From assembly GCA_041565275.1 (NCBI GenBank), contig JBFGVE010000036.1, positions 1-22,796 on the forward strand: DNA of 22,796 nucleotides, written 5' to 3'. Source of the DNA: CAWUKT01 sp041565275 (GTDB lineage: Bacteria; Bacteroidota; Bacteroidia; J057; JADKCL01). This document shows positions 1 through 8,827 of the stretch, in pieces. Position 1 is the stretch's first letter. Every line of letters starts with the position of its first letter. The notes under the pieces are model-generated. The model was given only the letters and a program-made list of their open reading frames with translations. It did not search any database and was not told the DNA's origin. The translations under genes and the position numbers were made by a program.

Positions 1-2
1 AA

Positions 3-80
3 GTTCATGACTTTCTGAAAGGAAAATACGATTTCTACAAATTGCGGTTTGCTAAGGCATATCTGCAAAAGCAAGGATAA
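3..80 (+). CDS. C-terminal fragment of an unidentified protein (partial at window edge)
   Basis: An open frame enters from the left edge and stops at TAA 78-80, leaving 25 residues. The peptide is rich in Lys, Tyr and Phe (motifs KGKYDFYKLRF and AYLQKQG), with codon choice like the neighbouring genes. A soluble or membrane-proximal basic tail is all that can be described. The next gene is convergent and ends at 129, so this is the last gene of a plus-strand unit. It could be a chance open frame, because only 78 bases are visible. No function is assigned. Confidence 0.4.
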   Translation, partial: VHDFLKGKYDFYKLRFAKAYLQKQG

Positions 81-128
81 GACTAGGAGGATTTCTTCAC
101 CGGAAACAGCTGGTAGTGAACCTAAAGC

Positions 129-743
129 TCACCCTTCTTTAAAGGGTTCAGTCGTAACTGAAAGCTTCCCTTTGAAATTCTTAGGGAGTTCGGCACCTTC
201 TGGAATACCGTTGTAAATTTCCCATCCCCAACTCCTAACCAAAGATTTGAACTCTTCTCCTTTATAAAGTGAACCTCTCAATTGAAATTTACCGTCTCCT
301 CCTTGAATCCAAAAATAATTACTGTAAGCAGCAATGAAATCGAGAGAGTAAGATTTGTTGGCAACTCGGGCAATAGAGGAATTTTCCTTTTTACAGAGAA
401 AATAGTAAGCACCATTGTCGTTGATGAGCAATCCATCTGGTGTACAGTCTACCGGAATGTCCCCGAAGGAATAGCTGCGTTTCAACAAGGCTCTGGTACC
501 AAATTTTGGATCGAGAAAGTCGGAGGACCAACGGCCGGGAAACTGAGCCAGTACCTTTGCGATTTTATCCTTGCGCAAATCCTGTCTTTTTGCAAAGAAA
601 AGCGCAATGCCAACTCCAGCGATACCACAAACTATGAAGATGCCAAGCCCTAGTAAAAAAGGAGATGTCATACCACTTCGAACCTCGTCAAAGGAACTTT
701 TGTTACAGATTCCAACATAAACTGGAAATATACCAAGAGACAT
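129..743 (-). CDS. Hypothetical protein with one N-terminal membrane helix
   Basis: 204 codons if translation begins at ATG 743, two bases after the TAA of the M1 peptidase gene, which suggests translational coupling as the last gene of the epimerase-peptidase operon. A hydrophobic stretch at about residues 26-49 (TSPFLLGLGIFIVCGIAGVG) looks like a single membrane anchor, followed by a basic RQDLRKDK segment and a soluble domain of about 150 residues with many aromatic residues (YSNYFWIQGG, SWGWEIYNG). An internal ATG at 671 (residue 25) sits immediately before the helix and would give a conventional N-terminus, so the true start is uncertain. I do not recognise the soluble domain. It probably faces the cytoplasm or periplasm as a one-pass membrane protein; no catalytic motif is visible. 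Confidence 0.7.
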   Translation of the reverse strand: MSLGIFPVYVGICNKSSFDEVRSGMTSPFLLGLGIFIVCGIAGVGIALFFAKRQDLRKDKIAKVLAQFPGRWSSDFLDPKFGTRALLKRSYSFGDIPVDCTPDGLLINDNGAYYFLCKKENSSIARVANKSYSLDFIAAYSNYFWIQGGDGKFQLRGSLYKGEEFKSLVRSWGWEIYNGIPEGAELPKNFKGKLSVTTEPFKEG

Positions 744-745
744 TT

Positions 746-2359
746 TTACTTTTGGTGGTATTCAGCCAGCAATTTACAGCCTGGATCAAGAGAAAGCGCT
801 CTCACGGAATCTGGAACCTTGATTTCATAAGTTCCCTTTTTCTTGTCCAAATGGATTTTTTTCAGAATGGTTTCCCCACCTTTGACCGCCATTTCGACTT
901 CCAAATCAACTTTGAACATGAGCTGACTATCCTGTACCTGCTCCAAACTCAGTTCCACCGCCTTCTTTCTTTTGTTGTAGACATAGGTGTATTCAATCTC
1001 CGGATGCCCGGCCTTGAACAGCCACTGGTCAAATATTTCATCTAGATCCTGACCACTGGTTCTTTCCATCACCAATTTGAAATTCTCCGTAATGGCATTC
1101 TGCCCAGCGAACTCATCGTAGTAAGTCCGGATACCTTCCATGAAAGTCTGGTATCCGATGTAGTGGCGTAGCATGTGTAAAAACCAGGCTCCTTTTTCAT
1201 AGGAGTTAGGGTTAAGTAATTGCTTGAGGTCTACGATCTGGGTATCGACGACAGGACGCAAAGCTAGCTTCTGAAAAAGAAATACTTTCTCACGTTCCAA
1301 CTTCATGCGGCGGATCAATTCTTCCGGGCCTCGTGTCCATTCAAGATAGAGATTTGTAAAGTAGGTTGCAAATCCCTCACTGAGCCAGATGTGGTGCCAA
1401 TCGGCCTCTGTAACCATATTACCAAACCATTGGTGGGCCAGTTCGTGGGCGAGCAAGGGTACTATTTCCCTGTCTACTGAGGATTCATAGTAAAAGATAG
1501 TATTGGCATTTTCCATTCCTCCGTAGCGGGTTTTGGACTGGACATTATCGAGTTTGGAATAGGGATAAGGGCCAATGCTGTCTATAAAAGTTCGAAGGAT
1601 AGGCAGGGCATCATCGTAATGGTCGAAACCTGCTGCCGTATCTTCGGGAAATACCCAGGAACGGACCGGAATATCTCCCACTTTGCCAACTTCCTCAATT
1701 TGAAAGTCGGCCATGCCAAATACCATTACTTTGGTGGGCAATGGTTGAAGTTCCTTATAAACGTAGGTACCACCTCCGTCGGAACGGCTGGAATGGAGAA
1801 CATGGTTGCCATTGGCAACCGCCTTATGTCCTTCCGGGTGATGGATGATCCAGGTGACAGTAGCTTTGTCGGAAGGATGGTCCACACAAGGTAGCCAATG
1901 GTGGGCACGGTTGGGCCAGTTGTCTCCAAACAAAGTGCGGTGGCCATGACGGTTCCTGGAAATGATCAAGCCATCTGTAGGAACTCCTTGGTAGGAGATC
2001 GATATTTTTTTGGTGGTACCTGATCTGACAGGAGGCCAAAGTAGGACTCGTAATTGCTCCTCGATGTGCTGATATCGAAGTTCTACAGTCCTCTCGTCCT
2101 CTGTGATATCAGTCACCTCCTCCACGCGCATGCCTTTCCCATCAGATTCTTTCACCAAATCAAGTACTAAGCTCGAAGTAGGCTTAAGGAACTCTACCTC
2201 TATTGTAGCAATACCTTTGATTTCATCGGTATCCTTCTCCACCATGATCTCAAATTGATAGCCCAACACATTGACCTGAGATAGCCGTTCTTCATGTCCC
2301 TGAGCTCCCCAAAAAAGGGGGATCATTAAACATAATATAATGATAAGCTGTTTCATCAT
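746..2359 (-). CDS. M1-family zinc metallopeptidase (aminopeptidase-like), secreted
   Basis: 537 residues. A signal peptide occupies about residues 1-20 (IIILCLMIPLFWGAQG). The M1 beta-sandwich N-domain follows, then the catalytic domain with the exopeptidase motif GGMEN at 280-284, the zinc motif HELAH at 305-309 and the third zinc ligand Glu328 in WLSEGFATYF, exactly the HExxH-x18-E spacing. Tyr387 (SYEKGAWFLHMLR) is the probable transition-state tyrosine. The C-terminal helical ERAP1-type domain of full-size aminopeptidase N (about 870 residues) is missing; only a short beta domain follows, as in many bacterial compact M1 enzymes. The protein should trim N-terminal residues from peptides in the periplasm or at the cell surface. 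It lies 73 bp after the epimerase gene and 2 bp before the next gene, so it is probably co-transcribed. Two ATGs in a row (2359, 2356) are both possible starts. Confidence 0.93.
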   Translation of the reverse strand: MMKQLIIILCLMIPLFWGAQGHEERLSQVNVLGYQFEIMVEKDTDEIKGIATIEVEFLKPTSSLVLDLVKESDGKGMRVEEVTDITEDERTVELRYQHIEEQLRVLLWPPVRSGTTKKISISYQGVPTDGLIISRNRHGHRTLFGDNWPNRAHHWLPCVDHPSDKATVTWIIHHPEGHKAVANGNHVLHSSRSDGGGTYVYKELQPLPTKVMVFGMADFQIEEVGKVGDIPVRSWVFPEDTAAGFDHYDDALPILRTFIDSIGPYPYSKLDNVQSKTRYGGMENANTIFYYESSVDREIVPLLAHELAHQWFGNMVTEADWHHIWLSEGFATYFTNLYLEWTRGPEELIRRMKLEREKVFLFQKLALRPVVDTQIVDLKQLLNPNSYEKGAWFLHMLRHYIGYQTFMEGIRTYYDEFAGQNAITENFKLVMERTSGQDLDEIFDQWLFKAGHPEIEYTYVYNKRKKAVELSLEQVQDSQLMFKVDLEVEMAVKGGETILKKIHLDKKKGTYEIKVPDSVRALSLDPGCKLLAEYHQK

Positions 2360-2432
2360 GCGAATTGGGGAGGTAGCCCAGGCTTCCTCTTACAAGAACG
2401 TCTGGATTAGGAAAAAATTCTGATGTTAACGG

Positions 2433-3404
2433 TTATTGTACGCCCCATTCTTTTAACTGCTCCATTCCCCGGGCGATGCTGACTTCAGGCTGGTAGCCCA
2501 GTTCTTCTTTCGCCTTATCTATCCTGATCGTACAATTACAAGCAATGGCCGCCACTGAAAACCGCGTAATCGGAGGCTTTTTTTTGATTCCGAGTACCCT
2601 CCAAATCCCCTCAATCCCCCAGGCCGCGACTGTAGCAAACCCATACTCCAGATTTTTATGGGGCGCTTTTCTTCCTGCACTTTTCAGCATCTGACTGATG
2701 AAGCTACGAACCGTAACTATTTCGTCGTCAGTGATGAAATACACCTCTCCCCCCCGACCCTTATTCAACGCCAGCTCGGTGGCCAAGGCAAAATTTTCAA
2801 TGTAGCATGTAGAAGTAAGGGCCTTCCCTTTGTTAATCCAGCGGAATTTCCTCTTATCGACCAGTTGGCATAGATTCTCCAGAATAGTGGTATCACCCGG
2901 TCCCCATACAAACCGTGGCCGCAGCGAAAGCGCATCAAATTTTCCCGGCACATTGGCAGCCAGAACTAGTTTTTCGGCCTCCTTTTTTGTTTCAGAGTAG
3001 GGAAACGGACTTCTTGACGGGTAGGGATATGTCTCATCAACATCATTTAAATCCTGACCACGGAACAACACCGATTCGGTACTGACGTGGATAAATCTTT
3101 TCACCCCTGCTTCACGGGCCGCCTCCAACACCCGGCGAGTTCCCTCCACATTGACCTCCCAAAAGTATTTATATTTGCCCCAAGGCTTGACGTAAGCAGC
3201 AGCGTGGATCACCACTTCTATCCCCTGCAAATGTACTGGGTCAACGCTATTCAAATCACAAAGAACCGCCTCTCCTCCTATTTCACGGACCTTCTGCGCT
3301 GAATTTTTCGACCGTGCCATGGCAAATAATTCATGCTGGTCCCGCAAACGGGCCATGAGCCCCCTCCCCACAAATCCAGATGCACCAGTGATGAATATCT
3401 TCAT
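2433..3404 (-). CDS. NAD(P)-dependent epimerase/dehydratase (extended SDR)
   Basis: 323 residues. The N-terminal Rossmann fold shows the nucleotide-binding glycine motif GASGFVG at 7-13. The catalytic signature of extended short-chain dehydrogenases is complete: VSTES at about 107-111 and Tyr136-x-x-x-Lys140 (YSETK). AAAYVKPWG and NVEGTRRVLEAA are typical of the 3-beta-hydroxysteroid dehydrogenase/sugar epimerase branch. The substrate, a nucleotide sugar or a small carbonyl compound, cannot be read from the sequence, so no specific name is given. It is the first gene of a minus-strand unit with the M1 peptidase and the membrane-anchored unknown; its promoter should lie in the 122 bp shared with the divergent zinc-ribbon gene. 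Cytoplasmic; length normal for the family. Confidence 0.92.
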   Translation of the reverse strand: MKIFITGASGFVGRGLMARLRDQHELFAMARSKNSAQKVREIGGEAVLCDLNSVDPVHLQGIEVVIHAAAYVKPWGKYKYFWEVNVEGTRRVLEAAREAGVKRFIHVSTESVLFRGQDLNDVDETYPYPSRSPFPYSETKKEAEKLVLAANVPGKFDALSLRPRFVWGPGDTTILENLCQLVDKRKFRWINKGKALTSTCYIENFALATELALNKGRGGEVYFITDDEIVTVRSFISQMLKSAGRKAPHKNLEYGFATVAAWGIEGIWRVLGIKKKPPITRFSVAAIACNCTIRIDKAKEELGYQPEVSIARGMEQLKEWGVQ

Positions 3405-3526
3405 GGTACAATGATACGATTTTCAGAATTTATAGATGTAAATTCATCAGTTAATTCAAGCGTACGCCCTTTAAAGCCTGTTATGAAATCTCCAATTGAT
3501 CTGATTTTGATTACCTTTACAAAAGC

Positions 3527-3814
3527 ATGGGTACTGTTACTACCAAGGTTGAGCGAAAGTGTGATACTTGTGGTGAATGGAATAAAGGAATTCCCCGAAA
3601 ATGCCTTCATTGTGGAGACTTCTTAGATCATCGCAAGAGAGATGAAGAAAAGGAAGAAGTTGACGCAACCCTGAATAAGTTACGGAACAGAGCCGAATAT
3701 GAGACTAAGCCTTTTTACGCGAAGGTTCTGATCCGGTTTTTCCAGGCTCTGGAGTTTCTGTTTGTTACCGTTATAGGGGGAATCGCCGCATTTTTATTTT
3801 GGTTGGGGGGATGA
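3527..3814 (+). CDS. Small zinc-ribbon membrane protein
   Basis: 95 residues from ATG 3527. Four cysteines in two CxxC knuckles (C12, C15, C26, C29; CDTCGEWN and CLHCGDFL) form a rubredoxin-like zinc ribbon. A charged linker rich in Glu, Lys and Arg (about 35-60) and a C-terminal hydrophobic helix at about 71-93 follow. The stop TGA overlaps the ATG of the next gene (ATGA at 3811-3814), so the two proteins are probably made together and may act together in the inner membrane. The zinc ribbon would face the cytoplasm if the C-terminal anchor inserts tail-first. I do not recognise a named family. It is the first gene after a divergent intergenic region. Confidence 0.75.
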   Translation: MGTVTTKVERKCDTCGEWNKGIPRKCLHCGDFLDHRKRDEEKEEVDATLNKLRNRAEYETKPFYAKVLIRFFQALEFLFVTVIGGIAAFLFWLGG

Positions 3815-4161
3815 AAAACCCACTATACAATCCTTGGTTTCTCTTTTTTCTGACAGCATATATGTGGCTCTTTATTCTCAAAAAGTCAAGTATTCACCTT
3901 GGACCGATCTCCAGCTATGGTGCCGATCTACTGGCTATGCCTATTATCCTGAGTATTGGACTATGGGTAGTTAGAATCTCCAAAGAAGAAAGAAAGAAAG
4001 TTCAACTCAGTCCTGCTCTGATCATTTCTACAGTAGTCCTATACAGTGTATTATTTGAAGTGGTGTTTCCGGCCGTCAGTGACCGGGCAACTGCTGATCC
4101 CCTGGATGTGGTGGCATACGCCTTGGGAGCCGGTTTTTTTATTAGAAAAATGAATCAATAG
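3811..4161 (+). CDS. VanZ-like integral membrane protein
   Basis: 116 residues from ATG 3811, which overlaps the stop of the preceding gene; a TTG at 3799 in the same frame is a less likely start. Three to four hydrophobic helices are visible (about residues 9-25, 38-56, 68-90 and 96-112). The last part carries DPLDVVAYALGAGFF, which resembles the D-x-x-DVxAYxxGxxxG end of VanZ-like proteins. The family is short, membrane-embedded and of unclear biochemical role. The basic loop between helices 2 and 3 (SKEERKKVQ) is probably cytoplasmic. Assignment to VanZ-like is by resemblance only. Confidence 0.7.
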   Translation: MKNPLYNPWFLFFLTAYMWLFILKKSSIHLGPISSYGADLLAMPIILSIGLWVVRISKEERKKVQLSPALIISTVVLYSVLFEVVFPAVSDRATADPLDVVAYALGAGFFIRKMNQ

Positions 4162-4312
4162 GTTTTATTTATTTTTAGCCTATGAAAAGACGCCAAGCAG
4201 ATACCTGTATTAAGCAATGCTCTCATTTCAAAATATGAGGGAAGTCATATTTAATACCTCGAAAAGGCCTCACCTTTGGGGGTTCAGTACATCGCCACAC
4301 ATCACATGATTC

Positions 4313-6022
4313 TTGGAAAATGAACTCGACATCTGGAAATTTTTAGCTGGGTTGGGGATATTCCTCTTCGGTATGTTTCTGCTAGAGGAATCTGTGCGCA
4401 ATCTCGCTGGGAGATCCTTCAAGCGGTTCATACGAAAATATACAACTGGCCGTTTTAAGTCAGTTTTTTCTGGTGGATTGATCACAGCCTTGCTGCAAAG
4501 CAGCTCTGCGGTCAGCCTCATGGTCCTCACCTTTGTAGGGGCGGGTATCATGACTATGCGCAATGCTATTGGTGTGATCTTAGGTTCCAATGCCGGAACC
4601 ACCACTACCGCCTGGATTGTGGCTCTTTTTGGATTCAGCCTGGATATTGAAAGCTTTGCACTTCCAATGATAGGAGTGGGAGGACTTGGAACAATCTTTT
4701 TGGGTAATTCGCCGCGTTACTCTAATATAAGCAAGTTGTTAGTCGGTTTTGGATTTCTCTTCATGGGCCTTGATTTCATGAAGATAAGTGTAGAACATTT
4801 TGCGAATAACTTTGCCATGGATGCTTTGACTGGGTACGGGATCCTCTTGTACTTTCTGGTTGGGATCGCCCTGACCGCAATTATGCAAAGTAGCTCTGCA
4901 ACCATCGCCATAGTTTTGACTGGTCTTAATGCCGGCATTTTTGATTTCGAATCTGCTGCTGCTGTGGTTGTAGGAGCCAATATCGGAACGACAGTTACCG
5001 TCCTTATCGGGTCGATTGGCGGAAGCCAGATAAAAAAACGGGTAGCAGCAAGTCACGTGGTTTTCAATGTAATTACTGCGGTTATTGGCTTAGTTCTTCT
5101 CTATCCTCTTTCCTGGATGGTCCTGCAAATTACTGGCTCCGCCCCGGAGGATGCTGTGATCGGTATCCCTATCTTTCATACCGTTTTTAATGTAATGGGA
5201 GTCCTACTGTTTCTCCCCTTCATGTCCTGGCTGGCCACTTTGATGATCCGCCTCATTCCTGACAGACGTCCCGGACTTACCATGGTCATTCACCGCTTGC
5301 TACCCAATGTTAGTGAAGCTGCCATCCAGGGAATCCGGACAGAAGTTTTTTTGCTTATCCTGATGGTGTTACGGCATAACCTCCGTGCGCTGAATATTGA
5401 CTCAGAACTTGTATTTCCGATCACTTCCGCTGAAAAAAAGCCCGAAAGAGAATTGACACAGGAGCAACAGTATGACAACCTAAAAACTCTCCAGGCGAGC
5501 ATTTTTACTTTTGCAGCCAAGGTACAGGAAAGCACCCTCGGTGAAAACGAGTCTGAAGACCTGAATCGCTTTCTGCACAGTGCTCGTTTGGCACTCCACT
5601 CTGCCAAGACCCTCAAAGATGTTCAGCACTACTTTGATAAATTTGAAAACGCTGACAACGATTACCTCAACAATGAATACGCTGCCTTTCGCAAGCGAAT
5701 GATCGCTGAATACCTGAAGATTGCCGAACTTCAGCAAGGGTCAAATGCAGAAATGACCCAACCAGAGAAGACTTTGGGCGATATGGCTCAAATCCTTAAT
5801 CACATCCACAAGGAAGACCAACGTTTTGTAAAGGCCGCTACCAATGCAGTCTCCGCTAATGAGCTGAAAGACGTGGATATCAGTAATATTCTCATTGCCA
5901 ACCGGGCCTTTATCCATTCTTCCCGCCAGATTCTTTCTGCCCTCCGTGAAGTCCTCTTTACCCCGGAAGAGAGTGCAATCTTCGAAGAACTTGTTACTCC
6001 CCAAATCACCAATCCATTATAG
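4313..6022 (+). CDS. Na+/phosphate cotransporter (NptA/YjbB family) with PhoU-like C-terminal domain
   Basis: 569 residues. The two inverted repeats of the Na/Pi-cotransporter family are clear: QSSSA at 62-66 with GSNAGTT at 91-97, and QSSSA at 192-196 with GANIGTT at 221-227. About eight to nine membrane helices span residues 8-315. Residues from about 335 to 560 are hydrophilic and helical, matching the PhoU-like domain fused to many bacterial members, which probably couples transport to phosphate status. The start is TTG 4313: an in-frame TGA lies at 4307-4309, and the next in-frame ATG (residue 21) would cut through the first helix (LAGLGIFLFGMFLLEE), so a non-ATG start is forced. No clear ribosome binding site is seen. 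A DinD-family gene follows after 19 bp in the same direction. Confidence 0.93.
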   Translation: MENELDIWKFLAGLGIFLFGMFLLEESVRNLAGRSFKRFIRKYTTGRFKSVFSGGLITALLQSSSAVSLMVLTFVGAGIMTMRNAIGVILGSNAGTTTTAWIVALFGFSLDIESFALPMIGVGGLGTIFLGNSPRYSNISKLLVGFGFLFMGLDFMKISVEHFANNFAMDALTGYGILLYFLVGIALTAIMQSSSATIAIVLTGLNAGIFDFESAAAVVVGANIGTTVTVLIGSIGGSQIKKRVAASHVVFNVITAVIGLVLLYPLSWMVLQITGSAPEDAVIGIPIFHTVFNVMGVLLFLPFMSWLATLMIRLIPDRRPGLTMVIHRLLPNVSEAAIQGIRTEVFLLILMVLRHNLRALNIDSELVFPITSAEKKPERELTQEQQYDNLKTLQASIFTFAAKVQESTLGENESEDLNRFLHSARLALHSAKTLKDVQHYFDKFENADNDYLNNEYAAFRKRMIAEYLKIAELQQGSNAEMTQPEKTLGDMAQILNHIHKEDQRFVKAATNAVSANELKDVDISNILIANRAFIHSSRQILSALREVLFTPEESAIFEELVTPQITNPL

Positions 6023-6041
6023 ACCAATTAACTCAGCCACT

Positions 6042-6773
6042 ATGAAACGCTACTGGATGGCCTCTGAATTGCAAGAGCAACTGGGATACAAAAGTGCATC
6101 TTCTTTCCAGGAGGTGCTTGGCCGTGCCATTGAGGAGATGCTCGACCTGGGGATCCCTTGGTATGACAATATTATTCCCATCAGAGAAGAAGATGGGAAT
6201 ACTTCCGATTTCCAGTTGAGCCGTTTTGCCTGCTGGATGGTTGCCATGAAGGCAGACCGCAGGAAACCGGAGTCTGCCGCCTTGCAACAAAGATTTGGAG
6301 AACGAGCTGCTGTATACGGGCTGTACCCCTTCGACCTGATCCAATTGGAACGCCTGGAATTACGGGAAGCATTAGCACTGGCCTATCGTCGTTTGAGCAG
6401 TGCTGCATCACGCTTAGGCATCAGTGATTTTTCTTCCTTCAACGATGCGGGATACAGAGGCATGTACAAAATGCATAAGGCACATCTACTTGAAAGGCGA
6501 AATATGGCAGTTTCAGAAAATATTCAGGATAAAATGGGAAAAGCAGAATTGGAAGCCAACCTGATGAAGATCACCCTTACCGAGCACCGTCTCCGGGAAA
6601 TGAAGGTTTCGGGACAAGTAGCATTGGAAAGGTCTCACTACATCGTTGCAGTTGAGGTTCGAACAGCTGTATTTCACTCAATCGGGAAATTCCCTGAAGA
6701 ATTTCCCGTTGAGTCTTCGTTGGCCGAGATCAAAAGCCGCTTACGAAAGGGTTATGCTCAACTGAATGCATAG
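6042..6773 (+). CDS. DinD-family protein (BRO-N type DNA damage-inducible protein D homologue)
   Basis: 243 residues from ATG 6042. From memory of E. coli DinD, the protein lines up over most of its length: LSRFACWMVAM at about 59-69 against LSRYACYLVVQ, FNDAGYRGMY against FQNHGYQGLY, KMGKAELEANLMKITLTE against HMGSTELAANLFRATQTE, and FPEEFPVE against MPEELPTP near the end. The N-terminal 100 residues correspond to the BRO-N fold. E. coli DinD is SOS-induced and interferes with RecA strand exchange; whether that holds here is inference. The protein is about 30 residues shorter than E. coli DinD. It lies 19 bp after the Na/Pi transporter gene, so co-transcription is likely, and I saw no recognisable LexA operator. 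The frame is open upstream to 5895 inside the transporter gene, but ATG 6042 matches the family start. Confidence 0.85.
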   Translation: MKRYWMASELQEQLGYKSASSFQEVLGRAIEEMLDLGIPWYDNIIPIREEDGNTSDFQLSRFACWMVAMKADRRKPESAALQQRFGERAAVYGLYPFDLIQLERLELREALALAYRRLSSAASRLGISDFSSFNDAGYRGMYKMHKAHLLERRNMAVSENIQDKMGKAELEANLMKITLTEHRLREMKVSGQVALERSHYIVAVEVRTAVFHSIGKFPEEFPVESSLAEIKSRLRKGYAQLNA

Positions 6774-6835
6774 GAGCACCCCAGGAAATAGGCACTGCTA
6801 TAATTCAGAAACTTTCCCCAAATGAATTTTCCAGA

Positions 6836-8827
6836 CTACCGGACCATTAGCTTCGTATTGAAGGCTTTGTCATTGATATAGGCAACAACGGTGTACAATC
6901 CGGGTGCCAAACCATCCATATTCAATGGTAAAATCTTTGCACCGTCAAGGACGCCATAGTCGCGGTGGAAAACCACCTTACCAGTCATATCATAAACGTC
7001 CATTACCACACTTGAAGTTCCGCTCAAGGTGAGGCTGGCATAGGCAGATCCATCGGTCGGATTGGGATAAACTGTTAAAGGAGTGCCAAGATATTCAGCC
7101 CCATCTTCTTCAACTCCCACAATAAACCCATTGGAGATAGCATCGTTAATCGGAAGTGAAGCCGCATTGTCAATTTGACCAGTGGGATCGATCAACAAGG
7201 TGATAATATCAATTTTAGTTTCATCCCAAGACGGATCCAGCACAAACTGGAAATTAGCTGTATAAACAGATCCTCCTGAGGTGGGACCCGCAAATGGTGT
7301 CCCAGTGAATCCGGGAGCGATTCCCCGGGCCACGTGCTCATAAACCATCATTGAAGCAGGAACTGGATTGGGAAGATTTTCATAGCCTCCCATAGGACCA
7401 TAATTACCACCAGAATAAGCATTTACCTGATCATAACCGCTGGCGGTACCGGTAACTGAATCTTCAGTAATCACGCAAGCAACCCTATATCCTCCCGGGA
7501 GAGAATCGGTTAACGTATAAGTACCGGATACGTCCAGCGTACGGGTAACAGGGTCCCACATAGCACCATTGACAATTGTCGCAAGAGGAGGAGTTTGCAG
7601 ACGAGCAACAATATCATCCTCCATTTGGGAAGGATCTGTTTCGGATAGACGGTCTACCAATGAACTTGGGAAGCCGCTGATCAAAGTTACTAAACCACTG
7701 TCATATACAAGATCAGCCATTGGATCACTGTTGTGAACTGCAATACCAGCGAAATATTCACCGTATTTCCTGCTCCAGAGTCTCATGTAGACATCACCAC
7801 GAGGACACCATGTGCACCAAGTACCTGTTGCTTCCTCACCGACGACGGTCTTGCCGAGAGCGGGTACGATAGGATTGATATTAAATATCAGGGTATCATC
7901 GTTAACATTATCGTCAGGCCCCATTCCATTGACATTGCTAACGGTGGCCGATACCATACTTGGTCCAGCAACCAGGTTAAGGGAGGAGGTGAAATCAACT
8001 TGGTAATCCGCAAGGGATGGGATATCGACTCCAGTCACATTCTCAGTGATGGTACTTCCGTTGTATTCGATACTCAGGTCAAAAGAAGTAATTGAATCTT
8101 GGCCAGCATTGATAATTTTCATCGTGGGATTGACGGTCATTCCGACTACTTCCCCTACCATGTCGGCATCAAAAACTGCAGCATTGAGATTTGGAAGTGT
8201 ATATGGCTGGTGGTCGAATATTACGTCATCTACATAGAACCCATCACCATCGCGTGGGTAGAGGTCTAAGGAAGCTAATTGGTTGATAGGATTTCTCCAA
8301 CTGCCCATGTAGTTACCATCCACATACAATTTCCAAAGCTCAAGGGTCAGATTGGCCTCAATGGTCATGGTGAACCACTGGCCTTCCGGATAGGGTGCAG
8401 ATATAAACCCGTCTAAATCAATAGAGCCGCCGACGAACTGGCAATTCAAAGCCCAAGTGGTACCGATCACGGTATCCGCCTGGAAGTTCCAATGGCCACC
8501 TTTACCCGCCTCTACCAAAAAGTCAGCTTCAAAAGTAAAAACCCCGGAAGAATACTGCTGGCCAAAGCTCAACACCACATCCTGAGGACCACCACTAGAG
8601 CTGATAGAAGAGAAGTAGATGGAATTGCCACCACTGCTAGATTGCGTGTTGGTAATCTGAACATCCTCGGCTCCACCCGTTGTCCCACTCCAAGTGGTCC
8701 AGTTGGGTCCGCCAACGACACCCAGGTAATCGCCAACGCTGTAGGATTCAAAGTCGTCTGAGAAGATTTGGGCGTTTATTGTCCCAAAGGAGAGAAGAAG
8801 AAGCACTAAAAAGTAATTTATTTTCAT
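6836..8827 (-). CDS. T9SS-exported protein with LamG-like, Omp28/thioredoxin-like and C-terminal sorting domains
   Basis: 663 residues with a signal peptide at about 1-20 (FLVLLLLSFGTINAQ). Residues about 21-205 look like a concanavalin/LamG-type beta-sandwich (DDFESYSVGDY near the start, DGFYVDDVIFD near the end), often seen in carbohydrate-binding adhesive proteins. A CARDB-like beta domain follows at about 210-318. At 330-345 the motif GTWCTWCPRG carries C338-x-x-C341, as in the thioredoxin-like Omp28 family, which extends to about 555. The C-terminal 78 residues start with VYPNPTDG (586-593) and end with GLYTVVAY and KLMVR, a type-A T9SS sorting domain, so the protein is expected at the cell surface or outside. 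A second Omp28-like exported protein lies at 15143-16891. The gene is convergent with the DinD gene (62 bp apart). A weak promoter-like TACTTTG lies upstream. Confidence 0.92.
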   Translation of the reverse strand: MKINYFLVLLLLSFGTINAQIFSDDFESYSVGDYLGVVGGPNWTTWSGTTGGAEDVQITNTQSSSGGNSIYFSSISSSGGPQDVVLSFGQQYSSGVFTFEADFLVEAGKGGHWNFQADTVIGTTWALNCQFVGGSIDLDGFISAPYPEGQWFTMTIEANLTLELWKLYVDGNYMGSWRNPINQLASLDLYPRDGDGFYVDDVIFDHQPYTLPNLNAAVFDADMVGEVVGMTVNPTMKIINAGQDSITSFDLSIEYNGSTITENVTGVDIPSLADYQVDFTSSLNLVAGPSMVSATVSNVNGMGPDDNVNDDTLIFNINPIVPALGKTVVGEEATGTWCTWCPRGDVYMRLWSRKYGEYFAGIAVHNSDPMADLVYDSGLVTLISGFPSSLVDRLSETDPSQMEDDIVARLQTPPLATIVNGAMWDPVTRTLDVSGTYTLTDSLPGGYRVACVITEDSVTGTASGYDQVNAYSGGNYGPMGGYENLPNPVPASMMVYEHVARGIAPGFTGTPFAGPTSGGSVYTANFQFVLDPSWDETKIDIITLLIDPTGQIDNAASLPINDAISNGFIVGVEEDGAEYLGTPLTVYPNPTDGSAYASLTLSGTSSVVMDVYDMTGKVVFHRDYGVLDGAKILPLNMDGLAPGLYTVVAYINDKAFNTKLMVR

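Noticed and set aside
282..653. Plus-strand open frames opposite the 129-743 gene
   Set aside because: They are antisense to a more convincing membrane-anchored protein, have no signal, domain or upstream site, and show poor residue composition.
3401..3610. Minus-strand 69-codon frame upstream of the epimerase
   Set aside because: It overlaps the zinc-ribbon gene on the opposite strand and ends at the epimerase start; no motif or start site favours it.
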